From: a virus
Reading direction: 5' to 3' (one strand)
Virus record (IMG/VR): IMGVR_UViG_3300033153_006443
Span: 1-42,591 of that record
Length of the DNA stretch: 42,591 nucleotides
Shown: piece by piece, positions 13,699-22,265 of the stretch
Position numbering within the stretch: position 1 is the first letter of the stretch
How the letters are laid out: each line of letters starts with the position of its first letter
Made by a program: the position numbers and the translations under genes
Notes under the pieces: generated by a model
What the model saw: only the letters and a program-made list of their open reading frames with translations
What the model was told of the DNA's origin: nothing
The model's database searches: none

Positions 13699-13983
13699 AT
13701 GATCGTAAATTACGGGGATATCCTCAAAGACCAGAGCGGTACCGCAATGAACCGCGGCGAAGGAGCCTGTTTTCTTGTTGTCAGTGACGGCAGAAAGCAG
13801 CCCGGAGTGCAGGACCCGGAAGCCGCCCGCACTCCAGAAGTAAAAGACGGCCGTTACATGATTATGGAAATTTCCGACACCAGAGCAACCCCCATGGGGC
13901 CCATGAGCGTAGTCGATGAGGACACCATAGGACAGATGAAAAACATTGGCAACCTTTGTAAAATGGTCTGGGAAGAAACTTAA
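13699..13983 (+). CDS. Hypothetical protein, last of the early run (94 aa)
   Basis: AAGGAGTGA (13683-13691) precedes ATG 13699. The 94-residue product has several beta-strand-like segments (ACFLVVSDGR, GRYMIMEISDT) and a C-terminal helix. No family is recognised. Its stop overlaps the end of the leftward Mor-like gene by 4 bp, and the leftward terminator lies upstream of it, so its mRNA faces an antisense transcript. Confidence 0.65.
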   Translation: MIVNYGDILKDQSGTAMNRGEGACFLVVSDGRKQPGVQDPEAARTPEVKDGRYMIMEISDTRATPMGPMSVVDEDTIGQMKNIGNLCKMVWEET

Positions 13984-14249
13984 ATCGTTATTGCCGTTCC
14001 GCGTTTCCGATAAACAGTCCGTACCGAACATCCCAATTCAACAGCCATTTTTCCGACCGGCATATCGGGATTTTTCCGGATGAAATTCATATCGCTTTGT
14101 TTGTAGAAATCTTTGGGGATGTGAATTGTCACGCCCGGCAACTTAACCATCATGGCTTTTACCTGGTTGATGCCGATGACGTCCGACAGTATCCGGAGCC
14201 CTTCATTCGGCAGGTCTACGCGCTTAAATCTTGATAAAACTGACTTCAT
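13980..14249 (-). CDS. Mor-like transcription regulator (89 aa)
   Basis: The protein has SDVIGINQVKAMMVKLPGVTIHIPKDF followed by a helix-turn-helix (VGKMAVELGCSVRTVYRKR, residues ~65-84). This matches the layout of the Mor/C family, which activates middle or late promoters in Mu-like phages: a dimerisation helix, a short strand with G..I.IP, then the HTH. At 89 residues it is shorter than Mu Mor. It is the distal gene of the leftward head operon (ATGA overlap with the gpG-like gene), so late transcription could feed back on itself. Its target promoter is unknown. Confidence 0.7.
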   Translation of the reverse strand: MKSVLSRFKRVDLPNEGLRILSDVIGINQVKAMMVKLPGVTIHIPKDFYKQSDMNFIRKNPDMPVGKMAVELGCSVRTVYRKRGTAITI

Positions 14250-14677
14250 GCGGGTTTTAGTAGATGTTTACTGAGGATGAAAAGGGATAGTTTTATTTGT
14301 GCCGGTCCGACGATTAGATAAGGGCGTTTTGGTATCCCCTGTTTAGGGCTTCCAAGTTGATGGGCTCTTGCATATTCCCGATTGCTTCCGACGGCTACCG
14401 TGTCTCGTCCGATAAGCTGAGCGGAAACGTCGCTCGATAGATCCCCTTCCCTTTCCAGAATCTTTTTTCCTGCTCCGAACTCTTTCGCTTTCCGGCTTTT
14501 ATATGGCTGTTTCAATGGTTTCCATCCTGGCCCCTGCCGTTCAAAAGCGTTTTGACTTGCCCGTTCCAGCATACCCCCGATCTTAATCAGTGGGCGGCGT
14601 AGGTTCTGGGCTTGTCCGTTCAAATCCTTAAACAGCTTTTTAAACTCTTTGTCGTTTATCGTGGCTTTGATTGTCAC
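14246..14677 (-). CDS. gpG-like virion morphogenesis / tail completion protein
   Basis: The start is set at GTG 14677, because GAGG lies 7 nt upstream and GTGA overlaps the gpF-like stop. A start further upstream, at 14716, lies inside that gene. The 143-residue product has GGMLERASQNAFERQGPGWKPLKQPYKSRK and a later YARAHQLGSPKQGIPKRPYLIVG, the hallmark of the Mu gpG / phage virion morphogenesis family (PF05069 type). That family acts in head-tail joining or tail completion. Confidence 0.85.
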   Translation of the reverse strand: MTIKATINDKEFKKLFKDLNGQAQNLRRPLIKIGGMLERASQNAFERQGPGWKPLKQPYKSRKAKEFGAGKKILEREGDLSSDVSAQLIGRDTVAVGSNREYARAHQLGSPKQGIPKRPYLIVGPAQIKLSLFILSKHLLKPA

Positions 14678-15420
14678 GAAAGATCCTCGGGTTTCATGTT
14701 CTCCCCGGCTTTCCATATGTCTTCGTCGAAATCTTCTCTTTTTGGCTGAAAAAGGTCAATCGCTGGATTGGTGCCGAATCCCGGATCCGGCTTCTGACTT
14801 GATTTAATCTTGATTCCCCTGCTTTTCGCTTCGGCGCGGGTAAGGGCAACGGTACGCCCGCGACAATTAAATCCATTCGGCGGGTACCAGGAATTAGGCG
14901 ATTTCCAGAATTTCGATGTTATCGGCTGGATTGACCCGGATTGTGCCCGGTGGCTTGTCCGGGTTTTGCTGTCCAGGACCTCGATTAACTCCAGGAACGG
15001 CCGATCCCCTACATTATCAACTTGCCTTTCGAACCGTCCAGCATTCAGTGAGTTTTGCATATTTGTTCGATAAATTGTCTTTAAACGCCATGGAGTAGTT
15101 AAAATCTCCTTAGTTTTCCCATTTTTCAGGGTTACGATTCTTTTCCCTGTCCAGCCCTTTTTGGCAAGGGTATTGGTAATGTTCTTTTGGAAGGTGCGGA
15201 ACGTCTGCCCTTCGGATAGTGATTTCGCTATTTCGTCCCTCATGTCCTGTAAAACAGCCATATTCACGGACCGGGTAACGGCGAATAATTGGGCTTTTAC
15301 GGCCGCTTCCGTCTCCGCAGCGGTAGCCGTAACCTTGATCCCTTTCTTCTCAAAGAGCTCAACGGCCTGTTTCGGCGCTAACTTCTGGGCCTCGATTAGA
15401 ATGTCTTTAGGAATTGCCAT
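14674..15420 (-). CDS. gpF-like minor head protein
   Basis: The 248-residue protein has TIYRTNMQNSLNAGRFERQV and the strongly conserved SPNSWYPPNGFNCRGRTVALT segment of the SPP1 gp7/Mu gpF head-morphogenesis family (PF04233 type). These minor head proteins associate with the portal. The ATG shares one base with the portal stop (TAATG), so it is translationally coupled to the portal gene as in other Mu-like phages. Confidence 0.88.
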   Translation of the reverse strand: MAIPKDILIEAQKLAPKQAVELFEKKGIKVTATAAETEAAVKAQLFAVTRSVNMAVLQDMRDEIAKSLSEGQTFRTFQKNITNTLAKKGWTGKRIVTLKNGKTKEILTTPWRLKTIYRTNMQNSLNAGRFERQVDNVGDRPFLELIEVLDSKTRTSHRAQSGSIQPITSKFWKSPNSWYPPNGFNCRGRTVALTRAEAKSRGIKIKSSQKPDPGFGTNPAIDLFQPKREDFDEDIWKAGENMKPEDLS

Positions 15421-16937
15421 TAATCTTCGTTGCCGCCCCTGCCTACGCTTCGGGTATTGAACAGGGTGCGCCCTAAATCTTTTTCCAGGGCTTCCGGCCG
15501 GACCTGGGCGAAAATCTTCAAAAGGCCCTCATTGGCTTCATCAAACGATTTCGCTTTCTGGATCATCTTAATTATCGGTTCGACAAATTCGGCTTGGTTC
15601 TGTAGATCCTCGTCGGAAAGCAGATTCAGGAAGCTATCGACGGCGCTTTGATCTTTGAACTTCGATTTCAGGATTTCGGCAAATTCCTTGAATTTCTTCT
15701 CTTTTTCCTTGTCTGGATCGTCGGGGTTATTGTCCAGGGGCTCCGGTTCTACCGGTTCAACAAGCTCGAAGTCGGTTTCTTTTAGGTTATAAGTCTCTTT
15801 GTAATAAGGCTTTAAGAATTTCACACCCTGCGATTTTAAATCCAAATCGCGCTTTGCCAAATCTGCTTTGATATCCTCTTCGTGCTCATATTTGAATTTG
15901 GGGGCGATAACGGTTTCCCCGAAGTTCAAATCAACCATCCATCGGATCAGCTGATCGAAACTGCCTTCGCACTTGATTTCGTCGGATTCAGCTAAATCGT
16001 GCCTGACATTATCGTGAACCTGTCCCAGTGCCCGCGCCCCCTTGTCTCCCGCTTCCGTAGTCAATGTCTGCCCTAATATCGCTTTTGAAATCTCAGCATT
16101 CGCGAAATCAACCAGGGCCTTGTACATTTCCCCGGTGCCTTTCGTTTTCAGATCATGGACTGTGATTTTCGCATCGGCAGGAGTTATAATTATGGTGCCT
16201 TTCGCTATTTTCTTTAATTTATCGAACAGTTTATCATATTCAGGTTCCCCCGCGCCCCTTGGCGGGCTTCCTTCAAGGAGTGGAAGGCCGTATCTTTCGG
16301 CACCCTCAACCCAGTATTTAAAACCGCCCTTTTTGAAATTGACGGACCAATAGACTTTGGAGAGCAGGGCTTCACCGTATGGATTATCATATTTTGGATT
16401 GTTTCGCGGGTTAATAAGGGAATAAGGCCTGATTTCGTCGCCGGGCCATGGGTTTGCCTTGCTCCGGAACCTTAAAATATTATCCCGGTCATATTGAAAC
16501 CACCAGGCCGGGCGGCCGATGAACTCAACACAAAAGATTTTGTTTTCCCCTTCGAATTTCTTGGGGCGTTGCCAAATCGGTTCCATGGGCTGCATACCGT
16601 ACAAAACAGAATCGAGAATTTCTTCCGTTGCCCGGTGAACATCGAACATTTTGAAAGCCTTTTCGATAAACTTCACGACGCGGGCCGGGGCACCGTCTTT
16701 CTCGATAAACCATTTTTTCGAAAGGGTGACAGACTTCCGGGAAGCAATGACGGCGGTTAAGTGCGGGTCCCAAAGGATTTCTTGATAGTTTGCCCAGGTG
16801 TTATTAACCTGTTTCAGTACCGGGTCCGGATTGGGTAACACGTCCACGGTGTTGTAAGCGTCTACCGAATTTGTCCGGGAATAAAAATCGTTTTTTACTG
16901 GGAAATTCCTGCTCCTGCTTTTCGCTGTTTCTTCCAT
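15420..16937 (-). CDS. Portal protein (DUF935, Mu gp29-like)
   Basis: The 505-residue protein has WANYQEILWDPHLTAVIASRK, DSVLYGMQPMEPIW, WWFQYDRDN, SLINPRNNPKYDNPYGEALL and GQTLTTEAGDKGARALGQVH, the typical motif order of DUF935/gp29-like portals. The portal is a dodecameric ring through which DNA enters and leaves the head. The C-terminal ~110 residues are charged and linker-like. It follows the large terminase with a 1-nt gap. Confidence 0.9.
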   Translation of the reverse strand: MEETAKSRSRNFPVKNDFYSRTNSVDAYNTVDVLPNPDPVLKQVNNTWANYQEILWDPHLTAVIASRKSVTLSKKWFIEKDGAPARVVKFIEKAFKMFDVHRATEEILDSVLYGMQPMEPIWQRPKKFEGENKIFCVEFIGRPAWWFQYDRDNILRFRSKANPWPGDEIRPYSLINPRNNPKYDNPYGEALLSKVYWSVNFKKGGFKYWVEGAERYGLPLLEGSPPRGAGEPEYDKLFDKLKKIAKGTIIITPADAKITVHDLKTKGTGEMYKALVDFANAEISKAILGQTLTTEAGDKGARALGQVHDNVRHDLAESDEIKCEGSFDQLIRWMVDLNFGETVIAPKFKYEHEEDIKADLAKRDLDLKSQGVKFLKPYYKETYNLKETDFELVEPVEPEPLDNNPDDPDKEKEKKFKEFAEILKSKFKDQSAVDSFLNLLSDEDLQNQAEFVEPIIKMIQKAKSFDEANEGLLKIFAQVRPEALEKDLGRTLFNTRSVGRGGNED

Positions 16938-16938
16938 A

Positions 16939-18456
16939 TCAATAACCCTCTGTTATACCTGAATCACTTCCCCCGCGCATCTTGCTCAAATCGCCTACCT
17001 GGTGGGATCTGATATAATTAATATACTGCGAAACCATATCCATTATATCTTTTATACGGCAATTAGGGAACATTGTTAACTGCTCAATTACTAATCTGCT
17101 CCATTCTGCATTTGTTCGAATATAAACATTTCCGGCTCTGAATGTTGAACTCGCGGCATGGGCCCGGGAAACCTTGTCTAATTCAGGCAGGATCTTCACA
17201 AAATTAATTCTGGTATCGATTTCTAATTCCTGAACTATAGGCGTTCCGGACGATTTGTCTTCGATAAGGGTTTCATGGGGTTTAAATTCAGCGTCAAGGG
17301 CTATAACCATTTGCTTTAATTCAGGATAGATTAATTTTTTCACGAATACGTGATCCAGGTAAAAGCCGTTTTGATATTCCTTCCATGTCCCGCAACATTG
17401 CCAAGCGTTTTGTTCCTGCTTCTTATATGCCGTATCCCAGGATTGGATTATTGATATCGGTTTTTCTTTCGGCAGCTCGGTGAAGCCTTTAATCCATTCT
17501 CTTTTGATGATATTCCCGCCTGGAGGCATGGGGGACTGAAGGACCTGGCCGGCATAGTCATCGTCACCCAGATCGATTTTCATATCATCCAGGACGCCGC
17601 GGTCCATGCGTTTCGTATCTAAAAGACCGCCTTTGTAATATTTTTTGAGTTCTATCGGTTTCGGCTGGATATTCTTTCCGATGATTTCGCCCGGCATACA
17701 GATGTGTTTTATCTTTTTGCCCTTGTCCTTCGCCTTTTGGAGTAGATGCCCGGTCGGGTCCAGTTCGTGAAGGCGCTGCATTACCAGGACCGTCGTAGCG
17801 ACAACCTTGTCAACCTTCCTAGTTGAAAATGTGCCGTCCATCCATACGACCGCCGCAAGCCGTATAGTGTCCGAATGGGATTGTTTGGGGTTTATCAGAT
17901 CATCACCGATTAAAACGTGAGCATGTTTCGATGTGATTGTCCCGCCGACCCCGCAACAAGTCCGGGTGCCCCCTTTGGTGTTTTCATATCTGGTTTTATT
18001 GTTCTGATCGGATTTGAAAGTTATTTCGTCGCCGTATAGTTCGGTAAATTTCAGGGATTGCAAAACATCCCGGGTCTTAACGGCATGTTCCATGGCAACG
18101 TCCTGGGAGTATGAGGCGTTGATTACCCGGATACTTGCGTCCCGTAGCCATAACCAGGCGGGCCACATTATCGTTACTATCGTACTCTTTGAGGTGCCGG
18201 GGGGAACGTTGAAGATGGTATCATGCGGGTTGCGCTCCCGGTTGATAACCCTTTCCCCGATCTCCTGAAGTTCGGTACACATTTTTCTGATATGAAAATT
18301 ATTAATTAGGGGATCCTGGACTATCGAATCCCAGAAGTAGAGGAAAAAACTATAAAAAGATGCCCGGCATTCTCTCCGGGTTATTTCAGCCTGGACCCGT
18401 ATTTGTTCGCGTAGGATTTCAGTTTTCGTCCGCTTCGGCGCTGTCTTCGTCGTCAT
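16939..18456 (-). CDS. Terminase large subunit
   Basis: The start is placed at ATG 18456, 7 nt after GAAGAG; a TTG at 18471 is the alternative. The ~505-residue protein has a Walker-A-like NVPPGTSKST loop (residues ~83-92), HVLIGDDLINP as Walker B, and a C-terminal nuclease half beginning ISIIQSWDTAYKK with a further acidic site (LIEDKSSGTPIV). It is the DNA-packaging motor with ATPase and RNase H-like nuclease. It overlaps the probable small terminase gene by 38 nt. Confidence 0.9.
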   Translation of the reverse strand: MTTKTAPKRTKTEILREQIRVQAEITRRECRASFYSFFLYFWDSIVQDPLINNFHIRKMCTELQEIGERVINRERNPHDTIFNVPPGTSKSTIVTIMWPAWLWLRDASIRVINASYSQDVAMEHAVKTRDVLQSLKFTELYGDEITFKSDQNNKTRYENTKGGTRTCCGVGGTITSKHAHVLIGDDLINPKQSHSDTIRLAAVVWMDGTFSTRKVDKVVATTVLVMQRLHELDPTGHLLQKAKDKGKKIKHICMPGEIIGKNIQPKPIELKKYYKGGLLDTKRMDRGVLDDMKIDLGDDDYAGQVLQSPMPPGGNIIKREWIKGFTELPKEKPISIIQSWDTAYKKQEQNAWQCCGTWKEYQNGFYLDHVFVKKLIYPELKQMVIALDAEFKPHETLIEDKSSGTPIVQELEIDTRINFVKILPELDKVSRAHAASSTFRAGNVYIRTNAEWSRLVIEQLTMFPNCRIKDIMDMVSQYINYIRSHQVGDLSKMRGGSDSGITEGY

Positions 18457-18853
18457 TTTCGGACTCTTCAATTGTGAGTTCGGCCATTTTAGCTTTTAGT
18501 TCTTCAGTATTTAACGCCTCCAGGCCTGGGATCTTATGTTCTTTCTTTTCCGTGAAGTCTTCAATAATCTGCAGGAATAGCTTGGCACATGACGCTTTTC
18601 CTTTCTTCCCCTCCCTATACATGGAGAGTAAAAGATCGCCGGTAAGGAATTTAAAGTGCTTATATCTGTCTTCAAGGTTCATTTTGGACATTTCGAGTAG
18701 ATGAGTCTCGATTGTCGCATGAGAAAGCTTTGTAGCCTTGACGAGTGCGGAAACCGTAGGCCGCTTCGTCCATTTCCGGGCAAGCTTGATATACTGCTCA
18801 CTAATCAGAATGTGATTGTCTTCCCAATCCCGGCGGCGGGTTTCTTCGCTCAT
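18419..18853 (-). CDS. Probable terminase small subunit
   Basis: The start is placed at ATG 18853 (MSEETRRR...); a start at 18946 would overlap the neighbouring small gene. The 144-residue product has an N-terminal HTH-like segment (PTVSALVKATKLSHATIETHLLEM) and an acidic C-terminal tail, and lies directly before the large terminase. It should recognise the phage DNA for packaging. A TATAAT hexamer on the minus strand (18865 to 18860) stands 6 nt before the start, where a promoter would give an almost leaderless mRNA. Confidence 0.7.
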   Translation of the reverse strand: MSEETRRRDWEDNHILISEQYIKLARKWTKRPTVSALVKATKLSHATIETHLLEMSKMNLEDRYKHFKFLTGDLLLSMYREGKKGKASCAKLFLQIIEDFTEKKEHKIPGLEALNTEELKAKMAELTIEESENDDEDSAEADEN

Positions 18854-18860
18854 ATAATGA

Positions 18861-19043
18861 TTATACCTTATTTTTGAATCTGATTTCGGATTCCCTTTTA
18901 TACCCCAAACATTGAGCGCAATTATAAATCCGGTGCATAACTTCAAATTCTATCAATACTGGATTTTCACACTTACATTCACTTCTCATAGATAAATAAT
19001 TGAGATTGAAGTCGATTTCTCTTTTAAAATCTGCTTTGTTCAT
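18861..19043 (-). CDS. Small cysteine-rich protein heading the leftward operon
   Basis: The 60-residue product has CKC (near residue 23) and CAQC (near 42), a possible zinc knuckle, between basic helical ends. There is only a weak SD (AAAGAA) before ATG 19043. It is first in the leftward block, facing the protease gene across a 116-bp gap. No family is recognised. A regulatory or packaging-accessory role is possible. Confidence 0.5.
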   Translation of the reverse strand: MNKADFKREIDFNLNYLSMRSECKCENPVLIEFEVMHRIYNCAQCLGYKRESEIRFKNKV

Positions 19044-19159
19044 TATTCTTTAAAAATAAAACAGCTCAAATTCATCTAAAAACAACATAAACTAATTTTG
19101 TGACAATCGCTAGTGTTTTGTCGTTTCAAATTGAATCAAATTGCTGTAAATTATGAAAT
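19044..19159. promoter_or_regulatory. Divergent control region between packaging and capsid operons
   Basis: This 116-bp AT-rich gap separates the only leftward block from the rightward structural genes, so it must serve both directions. It holds a direct repeat CAAATTG (19127-19133 and 19137-19143, exactly 10 bp apart) and a short inverted pair GACAA (19102-19106)/TTGTC (19118-19122). No canonical -35/-10 pair stands out, which would fit activator-dependent late promoters. Confidence 0.5.
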
Positions 19160-20281
19160 ATGGCTAAAACTGTAACAATGGAATTATTCCGAGCCGGTAC
19201 CCATACCGATTCGAGCGGCGAAACCCGAAAATGGACCACGGATGATATCGACAAGATGGTCAAATCATTTAACGAATTGGGCGAAGACGTCCCCGCTACA
19301 ATCGGCCACAATCCAAAGAATAAACCGGCCTTTGGGTGGTTCAAAAAGATGTTCCGCAAAGGCGATCTTTTAATGGGCGAAATGTCGGATGTTGTTTCCG
19401 AGTTCGGCGAAATGCTGAAAAAGAAGATGTTTAAAAAGCGGTCCATAGGGCTGCGTGGGGATTTATCCTTTCGTCACGTTGCCTTTTTAGGAGCCGAAGC
19501 GCCCGCAGTAAAGGGTCTTGAAGATTTTGCTTTCAAATCCGACGAAGATTTCGACACTATTGATTTTGATTTCGGCGAAGAGGAAACACCAGAGTCCTTT
19601 ACAGAAAAGATTTTAAATATTCTCAAATTGAAGAAAAAAGACTTTAACAACCCCGATCCAAATAACCAGGGGGATAACCCCGCCAACGGAGGCAATGCCA
19701 TGAATTTCGAAAAAGAGTTTAAAGCAGAACAGGCTAAAAACGAAAAATTAACGAAGGATCTGGAAACTTCCCAGGAAGAGGCCAAAGCCGGGATCGATGA
19801 GGACGGCAAATCCTTCAAGGAAAAGTTCGAAGCCTCCGAGAAAACTGCCAAGGATCTGCAGGCCGGGATTGATAAGGACAAAGCCGACGCGAAAACGAAG
19901 GAATTTTCTGATTTCGCAGAATCCCTCGCAAAAGAGGAAAAGATCCTTCCGTCCAGCAAGGATGCTATTATCGCCATGCAGAAAGCCCTTGACGGTCAAG
20001 AAGCTATTGATTTCGGCGAAGGCGACGACAAGAAGAAAATCACACCCCTTGATTTGTGGAAAGAACAGATCGAGAAAGGTGATATCAGCGGACTTTTCGG
20101 CGAGAAGTTCCAGGGAAGCAAAAGCCCCGCAGACGCCATAAGCGCTGAAATCAAGGCAGAAACCGACAAGCTTATGGAAGACGGTAAAAGGTCCTTCACG
20201 GAAGCAAGCGCAAAACTGAGGAAAGACAAACCGGAACTTTTCAAGAGCCTATCCTTTACCGAAGAACTGAAAGACGAGTAA
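19160..20281 (+). CDS. Prohead protease-scaffold (Mu gpI-like)
   Basis: The 373-residue protein starts with LFRAGTHTDSSGETRKWTTDDIDKMVKSFNE and has VPATIGHNPKNKPAFGWFK and SIGLRGDLSFRHVAFLGAEAPAVKG, the protease half of Mu gpI-like proteins (residues 1-125). The acidic, coiled-coil second half is the scaffold. It assembles the prohead and is then cleaved. No SD precedes ATG 19160, which is unusual among its neighbours. An internal in-frame start for the scaffold alone is described separately. Confidence 0.85.
   Translation: MAKTVTMELFRAGTHTDSSGETRKWTTDDIDKMVKSFNELGEDVPATIGHNPKNKPAFGWFKKMFRKGDLLMGEMSDVVSEFGEMLKKKMFKKRSIGLRGDLSFRHVAFLGAEAPAVKGLEDFAFKSDEDFDTIDFDFGEEETPESFTEKILNILKLKKKDFNNPDPNNQGDNPANGGNAMNFEKEFKAEQAKNEKLTKDLETSQEEAKAGIDEDGKSFKEKFEASEKTAKDLQAGIDKDKADAKTKEFSDFAESLAKEEKILPSSKDAIIAMQKALDGQEAIDFGEGDDKKKITPLDLWKEQIEKGDISGLFGEKFQGSKSPADAISAEIKAETDKLMEDGKRSFTEASAKLRKDKPELFKSLSFTEELKDE
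19700..20281 (+). CDS. Nested scaffold protein (Mu gpZ-like internal start)
   Basis: ATG 19700 lies in frame inside the protease gene (codon 181) with a perfect GGAGG (19688-19692) 7 nt upstream, whereas the full-length start has none. Initiation here gives a 193-residue protein made only of the scaffold half (lysine/glutamate coiled coil). In Mu and several other phages a separate scaffold is made from such an internal start. Here it is inferred from the SD and domain boundary. Confidence 0.65.
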   Translation: MNFEKEFKAEQAKNEKLTKDLETSQEEAKAGIDEDGKSFKEKFEASEKTAKDLQAGIDKDKADAKTKEFSDFAESLAKEEKILPSSKDAIIAMQKALDGQEAIDFGEGDDKKKITPLDLWKEQIEKGDISGLFGEKFQGSKSPADAISAEIKAETDKLMEDGKRSFTEASAKLRKDKPELFKSLSFTEELKDE

Positions 20282-20334
20282 ACACGCAAAAATCAAGGAA
20301 TTTTAACAAAAAACTTTAAAAACGAGGATCTATC

Positions 20335-20718
20335 ATGGGTTTAGGAAGACAAGAAGTAATCAAGGAAACGAAAACTTATGAAGCCGGGAGCGCCATTGAA
20401 GACCGGCGTTTTGTCTCTATTGACGTCAACGGGCGGGTAAACCATACCGGCGACGGTCTGGAAACCAAGGGCGTTTCCATGGAAGCCGTAGCCGTAACGG
20501 GTCAAGGCGTATCAGTTGCCCTCCAGAATGCCGGTAATATCGTCCGCGTTGAGGCTGCGGGCGCGGTTACCAGGGGCGGCCAGGTTGCTTCCGCTGCGAA
20601 CGGTTTTGTAAAAGATTCCGCTTCCGGTGATTTCGAAATGGGACAGGCCGACGAAGGCGCAACCGCTATAAATCAATTTGCGATTATCAACCTGACCAGA
20701 GGGCGCACAACTCCGTAA
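20335..20718 (+). CDS. DUF2190-like capsid decoration protein
   Basis: The 127-residue protein begins GRQEVIKETKTYEAGSAIEDRRFVSIDVNGRV and has GVSVALQNAGNIVRVEAAGAVTRGGQVASAANG, the pattern of DUF2190/capsid-cement proteins that stabilise phage heads as beta-tulip trimers. It lies between protease-scaffold and major capsid genes, as expected. A GAGGATC SD is 5-10 nt before the ATG. Confidence 0.85.
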   Translation: MGLGRQEVIKETKTYEAGSAIEDRRFVSIDVNGRVNHTGDGLETKGVSMEAVAVTGQGVSVALQNAGNIVRVEAAGAVTRGGQVASAANGFVKDSASGDFEMGQADEGATAINQFAIINLTRGRTTP

Positions 20719-20783
20719 ATAACGGAAAAAACAAGGTTTTATAGTAACTTTTTCAAAGGAAACATTAAACAAGAAGGTTTAAA

Positions 20784-21767
20784 ATGGGACGTCAAAACGT
20801 ACAAATCATCACCGGTTATGCTCAGGACATTTCGATCAAGTTCAGCGATCAGGATCTAAAAAATGCCGAGATCGCCCCAATTCTTGATATGATTTCCCCG
20901 AAAATGAAAATTACGCAGTATCAGCGGGGAGAGCAGTTTCAGAGTGGCAGGTCCAAAAGGCAGCCCGGGACAGAGATCCCGACGACTCTTGTTGAAAGAA
21001 CCCATGTACAGGCCCAAACCGAAGAGTACGCGGCTTCTGATTTCATTACCAAGGAAGACTTGCGGGATGCCGGGCTACCTGCGCACCTTGCCCCCCCAAT
21101 CGATTTGGCTTCCGATTCCCTGGAAAAGAACGCGAAGGATCTGGATCTGGGACGTGAAATCGACGTCGCCAACCATATTTTCGCCGCGACATTTGCCGAC
21201 GGTGTTGTCGGCGGCCTTGACGTTGCTGGTTCCTGGCTGAATCCCGCGACTTCGACCTTTCTTGCTGATTTTGATACCGCTATCCGGACACTGAAATTGA
21301 ATGGCGTTTCGACGAAAGACCTCAAATTTGCTACCGACTTCGGCACGTTCCAGGTATTGAAGAGGATCGACGATATTCGCGAACAGCTGAAATATACGTC
21401 GGATCGTTCTCTCACTCCTGAAATGCTTGCACGAATCCTTCAAATCAAGAAGGTGGAGGTTTGCGGCGCTATCCGGAACGATGCCCAGGCAATGAAGGGC
21501 GTTGATAATTTCAATGGTCGCTATATCTGGGAGCAGAGGGTAAATAGAGGCTGGGCTTTTCTCTATAACTTCGTGAAACCCACGAAAAAAAGCCTTAACG
21601 CTGTAATTCAGCCCCGTTCAAAGCTGGATAATAAGTCTTTCAGGTATACGGAAACGTATTACGATCCCAAAAAGAAAGCGACATTCTACGACTCCATGGA
21701 AGAAACCGACGTTCTGACTACGGCGGCCCCGGCCGCTTACCAGTGGAAAGATACGATTCTGACTTAA
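20784..21767 (+). CDS. Major capsid protein
   Basis: The 327-residue protein follows the decoration gene and precedes the DUF1320 connector, the standard place. It has EYAASDFITKEDLRDAG, a hydrophobic strand-rich core (WLNPATSTFLADFDTAIRTL) and a C-terminal RYTETYYDPKKKATFYDSMEE segment, resembling Mu-like/HK97-fold major capsid proteins. AGAAGG upstream acts as SD. It should be the most abundant virion protein. Confidence 0.85.
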   Translation: MGRQNVQIITGYAQDISIKFSDQDLKNAEIAPILDMISPKMKITQYQRGEQFQSGRSKRQPGTEIPTTLVERTHVQAQTEEYAASDFITKEDLRDAGLPAHLAPPIDLASDSLEKNAKDLDLGREIDVANHIFAATFADGVVGGLDVAGSWLNPATSTFLADFDTAIRTLKLNGVSTKDLKFATDFGTFQVLKRIDDIREQLKYTSDRSLTPEMLARILQIKKVEVCGAIRNDAQAMKGVDNFNGRYIWEQRVNRGWAFLYNFVKPTKKSLNAVIQPRSKLDNKSFRYTETYYDPKKKATFYDSMEETDVLTTAAPAAYQWKDTILT

Positions 21768-21785
21768 TCGAAGGAACGGTATTTT

Positions 21786-22265
21786 GTGGCTTATAGTCTT
21801 AAAGCGGATATCCTTGTCCAGTTACCGGAGACACGGCTCCTACAACTGACCGACGATTCGATCCCGCCCGTAGCGGTAAACGATGTCATCGTTACCGCAA
21901 TGATCGCCAAAGCCGACAACCAAATAAATTCATATTGCAGGGGGAAAAACAATCTCCCCTTCAATACTGCGAACACTCCGAGGGTAAAGGATTGGTCGGT
22001 TAGCCTTACAATCTGGAATCTGTATAAACGCCGGACAGATGTTGAAATGCCCGATCCCATTGATTCGGACCATGACGACGTAATTTCAGAGCTGAAGGGC
22101 GTCCGGGATGGTAAAATCATAGTCGCCGATCCCGAAAGTATTGCCAATACGGGCGGGATTTATAAAAGCAATGGAGCCGATACGGACGACGCGGGGGACC
22201 TCTTCACGGATAAACAGGACGGAACGGGCACAATTGACCAGTATTACAATGGACCAGCTGTATAA
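21786..22265 (+). CDS. DUF1320 head-tail connector protein (gp36-like)
   Basis: GTG 21786 follows GAAGGAA. The 159-residue product has AYSLKADILVQLPETRLLQLTDDS, AKADNQINSYCRGK and VKDWSVSLTIWNLYKRR, the DUF1320 (Mu gp36) signature: a helical connector that docks on the portal. It shares TAATG with the following gp37-like gene. Confidence 0.85.
   Translation: MAYSLKADILVQLPETRLLQLTDDSIPPVAVNDVIVTAMIAKADNQINSYCRGKNNLPFNTANTPRVKDWSVSLTIWNLYKRRTDVEMPDPIDSDHDDVISELKGVRDGKIIVADPESIANTGGIYKSNGADTDDAGDLFTDKQDGTGTIDQYYNGPAV

Noticed and set aside
13980-14249. CI/Cro lysogeny repressor
   Set aside because: The G..I.IP strand before the HTH and its place in a head operon fit Mor-like activators, not lambda-type repressors.
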